From Candidatus Methylomirabilota bacterium (lineage in GTDB: Bacteria; Methylomirabilota; Methylomirabilia; Rokubacteriales; CSP1-6): a stretch of DNA of 46,933 nt. Shown in pieces: positions 43,627 to 46,933 of this stretch. Location: assembly GCA_036002485.1 (NCBI GenBank), contig DASYTI010000041.1, positions 1-46,933 of the forward strand, written 5' to 3'. The number at the start of each line of letters is the position of its first letter. The stretch's first letter is position 1. A program made the position numbers and the translations under genes. Under the pieces are notes generated by a model. That model was not told the DNA's origin. It saw only the letters and a list, made by a program, of their open reading frames with translations, and searched no databases.

Positions 43627-44898
43627 ATGTGCAGGTGGAGATGGCTGGGAATATTCTGGGGCGCCGCGCTCGCCGTAGTGGCCACGATTCCGATGGACGC
43701 CACCGCTCAGCAGTGTCCGAAGGGCAAGCTTCGCATCTACACCTCGTGGCCGATGCAGGGGGCGATGATCCCCGAGGGCACGGGCATGAAGAACGGCGTC
43801 GATCTGGCGGTGTCCGAGGCCGGCGGCGCCGTCGCCGGCTACTGTCTCGAAATCATCAATCTCGACGACGCCTCCCCGCAGACGGGCAAGTGGGACGGCG
43901 CGGTCGAGGCGGAGAACGCGAACAAGGCGGTGGCCGACCCGCTCGCCATCATCTACATCGGGACCTACAATTCCGGCGCGGCCAAGGTCTCGATCCCCAT
44001 CAACAACCGCGCCCACATGGCCCAGATCACCCCGGCCAACACTTATCCGGGGCTGACCAAGAAGCAGGGCGCCGCGCCGGGTGAGCCCGAGATCTATCGA
44101 CCGATGGGGTTTGTCAACTACTTCCGCCCGGTGCCGGCCGACGACATCCAGGGCGCGGTCGGCGCCAAGTGGGCGAAGCGCCTCGGCGCCAAGAAGGTGT
44201 ACGTCCTCAACGATCAGGAGCTGTACGGCAAGGGGATCGCCGACGTCTTCGAGGCCACCGCCAAGAAGATCGGGCTCGCCATCGTGGCCAACGAGGGCAT
44301 CGACTGGAAGCAGCCCGACCAGAAGCCCGTCCTGACCAAGGTGCGCGCCTCCGGCGCCGACCTCGTCTACATGGGCGGCGTCATCGAGACGGGTGCGCAG
44401 GTCATCATCCGCCAGATGAAGGAAGTTGGGCTGGTGGCGCCCCGGGTGCGGTTCATGGGGCCGGACGGCCTCCTCGAGGAAGAGCTGCTCAAGGGCGCGA
44501 CCTGCGAGGTGGCCATGGCCACCGAGATGCGGGTGACCTTCGCCGGTCTTCCCTTCGAGAAGATGAAGGGGATCGGGGCCAAGACCTACGAGGAGTACAA
44601 GAAGCGGTTCGGGAAGGAGCCCACCGCCTACGCTCTCTACGCCGCGGAGGCGGGCCGGGTCGCCATCGACGGGATCAAGCGCGCGGCCTCGGCGATCGAG
44701 CGCGCCAAGGACATCACCGAGAAGCGGGAGGCGGTGCGCAAGGCGATCTCGACCACCAAGAACTTCGACGGGATCAACGGGAAGTGGAGCTTCGACGCCA
44801 ACGGTGACGTCGACTACGACACGATGTCCGGCTTCAAGGTGGTGAAGGCCGACACCCCGATCGGCTGCAAGTTCCAGTTCGAGTCCATCCTCGAGTAG
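43627..44898 (+). CDS. Branched-chain amino acid-type ABC transporter solute-binding protein
   Basis: This 423-residue periplasmic protein has a signal peptide ending near ATAQQ (residue 28). It has a type-I periplasmic-binding fold: LRIYTSWPMQGAMIPEGTGM, the IIYIGTYNSGAAKVSIPI ligand region, KVYVLNDQELYGKGIADVF and ADLVYMGGVIETGAQ. These belong to the LivK/UrtA family that binds amino acids, amides, urea or similar small polar solutes. The ATG follows GGAAGGGGG. With livH and livM downstream and DUF1989 divergent, a nitrogen-rich ligand is plausible. Confidence 0.9.
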   Translation: MCRWRWLGIFWGAALAVVATIPMDATAQQCPKGKLRIYTSWPMQGAMIPEGTGMKNGVDLAVSEAGGAVAGYCLEIINLDDASPQTGKWDGAVEAENANKAVADPLAIIYIGTYNSGAAKVSIPINNRAHMAQITPANTYPGLTKKQGAAPGEPEIYRPMGFVNYFRPVPADDIQGAVGAKWAKRLGAKKVYVLNDQELYGKGIADVFEATAKKIGLAIVANEGIDWKQPDQKPVLTKVRASGADLVYMGGVIETGAQVIIRQMKEVGLVAPRVRFMGPDGLLEEELLKGATCEVAMATEMRVTFAGLPFEKMKGIGAKTYEEYKKRFGKEPTAYALYAAEAGRVAIDGIKRAASAIERAKDITEKREAVRKAISTTKNFDGINGKWSFDANGDVDYDTMSGFKVVKADTPIGCKFQFESILE

Positions 44899-44932
44899 GG
44901 TCCGGGGAGCTTTGGGAGGAGCGTTAGCCGAG

Positions 44933-45097
44933 ACTATTCATCAACGTGGCTCCGTCTGCCCCCTCACCCTCCCCTCTCCCCCGATGGGGGAGAGGGATTG
45001 GAGTCTGGCGGACTCTTTTCGGATCCCTCGCCCCCGGAGGGGGAGAGGGGCAGGGTGAGGGGGGGCATATGATGACGAACACGCGTTCATGAATAGT
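44933..45097. repeat. Nested element: C-type repeats inside outer inverted repeats
   Basis: The outer arms ACTATTCATCAACG (44933-44946) and CGTTCATGAATAGT (45084-45097) match at 13 of 14 positions. Inside are two family C units, CCCTCTCCCCC-GATG-GGGGGAGAGGG and CCTCGCCCCC-GGAGGGGGAGAGGGG, with CCCCCTCACCC and GGGTGAGGGGG ends. It occupies most of the livK-livH gap. Confidence 0.8.
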
Positions 45098-45134
45098 TCA
45101 GGCTAGCGCTCTTCCCCGAGCCGAGCCGACTCAC

Positions 45135-46073
45135 TTGAACTGGCACGAGGTCCTGATCCAGCAGACGATCAACGGGGTCACCCGCGGGGCCGTCTTCGCC
45201 CTCATCGCCCTCGGCTACACGATGGTCTACGGGATCATCGGCCTGATCAACTTCGCCCACGGCGATGTCTTCATGCTGGGCCTCTTCATCTCGCTCAGCT
45301 ACTTCACCTTGCTCGGCATCGCCACCACGCTGCACGGCTGGCACCTGGTCGCCGTCCTGCCTCTCGTCTTCCTCCTCACCATGCTGACCACGGGGGCGAT
45401 CAACGTTGCTATTGACCGCGTGGCCTACCGTCCCCTCCGCCACGCGTTTCGGCTCGCGCCGCTGATCACCGCGATCGGCGTCTCGTTCATGCTCGAGAAC
45501 CTCGCCCTGATCTGGAAGGGCCCCGCCCCGATCGCCTACCCCGATCTGTTCCCGTCCGTGGACATTCTCCGGGAGTGGGTCGGCATGGAGTCGCTGCTGT
45601 TCATCACGACCAAGGACGTCCTGGTGCTGGCCACCACCATTCCCCTCATGGTCGCGCTCCAGTACTTCGTGACCCGGACACGGTGGGGCAAAGCGATGCG
45701 GGCGACCGCGCAGGACAAGGAGACCGCGCTGTCCATGGGGATCGACGTCGAGAAGACGATCATCCTGACCTTCTTCATCGGGGGCGCCCTGGCGGGAGCA
45801 GCCGGCCTCATCCAGGGCCTCTACTACAACATCGGGATGTGGTGGATGGGCTACCAGGCCGGCCTCCGCGCCTTCACGGCGGCGGTGCTGGGCGGCATCG
45901 GGAGCATGCCCGGGGCGGCCCTCGGCGGCCTGCTCATCGGCTTCCTCTCCGCGTGGAGCGACCAGTACATCTCGGCGCGCTGGACGAACGCGATCGTGTT
46001 CTCGATCCTGATCCTGGTCCTGGTCTTCCGACCGCAGGGACTCCTCGGCGAGCGCTCTCCGGACAAGGCATGA
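45135..46073 (+). CDS. livH: Branched-chain amino acid-type ABC permease LivH
   Basis: This 312-residue permease starts at TTG 45135. It has GLINFAHGDVFMLG, the LivH signature, DRVAYRPLR and the coupling loop with GKAMRATAQDKETA and MGIDVEK. It then has FTAAVLGGIGSMPGAALGG and the C-terminal LVFRPQGLLGE. Eight or so membrane segments are seen. Its gap from the binding-protein gene holds a nested repeat, so it may have its own promoter or be attenuated. Confidence 0.92.
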   Translation: MNWHEVLIQQTINGVTRGAVFALIALGYTMVYGIIGLINFAHGDVFMLGLFISLSYFTLLGIATTLHGWHLVAVLPLVFLLTMLTTGAINVAIDRVAYRPLRHAFRLAPLITAIGVSFMLENLALIWKGPAPIAYPDLFPSVDILREWVGMESLLFITTKDVLVLATTIPLMVALQYFVTRTRWGKAMRATAQDKETALSMGIDVEKTIILTFFIGGALAGAAGLIQGLYYNIGMWWMGYQAGLRAFTAAVLGGIGSMPGAALGGLLIGFLSAWSDQYISARWTNAIVFSILILVLVFRPQGLLGERSPDKA

Positions 46074-46107
46074 GAAACAGAGACCAATGGTTGTCCCGTC
46101 CGCCCGC

Positions 46108-46270
46108 ATGAGTGATGCGGTGGGGGGGTCTGGGGGAGGAGCGGCGCCGCCCCCCCCAGATCCGGATCGATCGTGATGCGATCGCGGTCAGCGGCGCACG
46201 TATGAGCAATGCGGTGGGGGGGTCTGGGGGAGGAGCGGCGCCGCTCCCCCCCAGATCCGGAACGATCGAC
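46108..46270. repeat. Tandem 94-bp duplication at the livM start, each with a strong hairpin
   Basis: Two similar blocks start with ATG at 46108 and 46202, exactly 94 bases apart. Each contains GCGGTGGGGGGGTCTGGGGG, then GGAGCGGCGCCGC and a C-run ending CCCAGATCCGGA. In copy 2, TCTGGGGG...GCGGC pairs with GCCGC...CCCCAGA as a near-perfect palindrome. The first ATG frame hits TGA after 22 codons; the second is open into livM. Confidence 0.85.
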
Positions 46271-46933
46271 TCTCGCCTGCGCCCATTTCCCGCGGCCCTC
46301 CTCCTCACCGGCCTCATGGTCTACCCGTTCCTGGACCACTTGCTGCATGCGCAGACCGTCCACGCCGTGACCGACGCCATGATCTATGTCCTCCTCGCGC
46401 TGGGACTGAACATCGTCGTCGGCTACGCGGGGCTCCTCGACCTGGGCTACGCGGCCTTCTTCGCCATCGGGGCCTATACCATGGGCCTGCTCAATTCCCC
46501 CGTGCTCGGCTCGCCGCTGTACGGACATGCCTGGAGCTTCTGGGTGGTGATCTGGATCTCGGCCCTCGTGTCGGCGGGCCTGGGCGTCGTGATCGGCGCT
46601 CCAACTCTCCGGGTCCGAGGTGACTATCTCGCCATCATCACGCTCGCCTTCGGGGAGATCATCCCCGTGGCCATCCGGAATCTCGGGGACATCACGATCG
46701 ACGTGGGCGGCTGGCGCCCGGTCGAGCGGCTCAACCTGACCGGCGGCGAGAACGGCGTGAACCCCGTCGGGCGGCCGTACCTGCCCGGCGTACCGTTCGA
46801 GACCGATCCCGTGCCCTGGTACTTCCTGATCCTCGTCATCGGCGCCCTCTCGCTCTGGGCGATGAGCCGGCTCCAGGACTCGCGCCTCGGCCGTGCGTGG
46901 ATGGCGATCCGCGAGGACGAGACGGCCGCCGAC
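46202..46933 (+). CDS. livM: Branched-chain amino acid-type ABC permease LivM, 3'-truncated by the window
   Basis: The open frame from ATG 46202 runs to the window end (244 codons). The first about 25 residues (MSNAVGGSGGGAAPLPPRSG) are encoded by the tandem repeat and are probably not part of the mature family fold; ATG at 46316 (MVYPFLDHLL) is an alternative start inside the first helix. Then the LivM signature appears: LGLNIVVGYAGLLDLG, FFAIGAYTMG and RVRGDYLAIITLAFGEI. LivM pairs with LivH in the membrane. The missing C-terminus lies beyond the window; ATPase genes (livG, livF) would be expected next. Confidence 0.9.
   Translation, partial: MSNAVGGSGGGAAPLPPRSGTIDSRLRPFPAALLLTGLMVYPFLDHLLHAQTVHAVTDAMIYVLLALGLNIVVGYAGLLDLGYAAFFAIGAYTMGLLNSPVLGSPLYGHAWSFWVVIWISALVSAGLGVVIGAPTLRVRGDYLAIITLAFGEIIPVAIRNLGDITIDVGGWRPVERLNLTGGENGVNPVGRPYLPGVPFETDPVPWYFLILVIGALSLWAMSRLQDSRLGRAWMAIREDETAAD

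Noticed and set aside
43473-43703. Longer start for the 273-residue DUF1989 protein
   Set aside because: The extension would cover the promoter and signal-peptide region of the divergent binding-protein gene, and GGAGGGG supports ATG 43472.

Overview
The window is 46.9 kb of very GC-rich bacterial chromosome with strong G/C third-position bias, short intergenic gaps and frequent GTG/TTG starts. It holds many LLM-class flavin oxidoreductases, amidohydrolases, SDRs, VOC proteins and peptide or branched-chain-type ABC transporters, plus large hybrid histidine kinases. This mix, together with the dense palindromic intergenic repeats, looks like a soil or subsurface heterotroph of the Candidatus Rokubacteria / Methylomirabilota type. 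That assignment is inference from gene content; no rRNA, tRNA or marker gene is present. I saw no phage, transposase or CRISPR array.

Layout. 1-3.4 kb: two SDRs, a 3-hydroxyanthranilate 3,4-dioxygenase and an LLM oxidoreductase. 3.5-9.9 kb: a signalling block of TAXI solute-binding protein, metallo-beta-lactamase/receiver fusion and an 1118-residue hybrid kinase, followed by an amidohydrolase remnant whose middle is missing. 9.85-11.2 kb (minus): hypothetical protein, 50-residue zinc-binding peptide and rhodanese, the last two preceded by copies of the same 60-bp leader element. 11.4-14.0 kb: overlapping response regulator, peroxiredoxin and GAF-PAS kinase. 14.0-18.1 kb (minus): LLM, TauD dioxygenase, ACMSD-like amidohydrolase, LLM. 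18.3-22.8 kb: small coiled protein, FAD oxidoreductase, and a minus-strand membrane operon with a DUF2167 protein and a membrane-anchored J protein. 23.1-26.5 kb (minus): peptide-type permeases and binding protein. 26.9-30.3 kb: amidohydrolase, lipoprotein, secreted peptide, DUF1614 protein. 30.4-32.3 kb (minus): coiled-coil protein and a degenerate hybrid kinase. 32.6-35.2 kb: two VOC proteins and an amidohydrolase. 35.4-41.9 kb: DinB protein, a DddP-like M24 protein head-to-head with a DddQ-like cupin, then permeases and a fused double ATPase. 41.9-46.9 kb: two DUF1989 proteins divergent from a branched-chain-type transporter; the window ends inside livM.

The most interesting locus is at 35.9-37.8 kb. 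Two unrelated protein folds, each known to contain DMSP lyases (M24-type DddP and cupin-type DddQ/DddL), are encoded back to back. Both appear to keep the full metal-ligand and catalytic residue spacing of the characterised enzymes, and their start codons share one CATG palindrome. The second is a DUF1989 pair, the family that includes carboxyguanidine deiminase, divergent from a LivKHM-type transporter, which suggests import and hydrolysis of a guanidine- or urea-like compound.

A second theme is the intergenic DNA. At least five families of imperfect palindromic repeats fill most gaps. Several sit exactly on neighbouring stop codons or immediately before start codons, so they probably act as terminators, attenuators or leader elements as well as mobile repeats.
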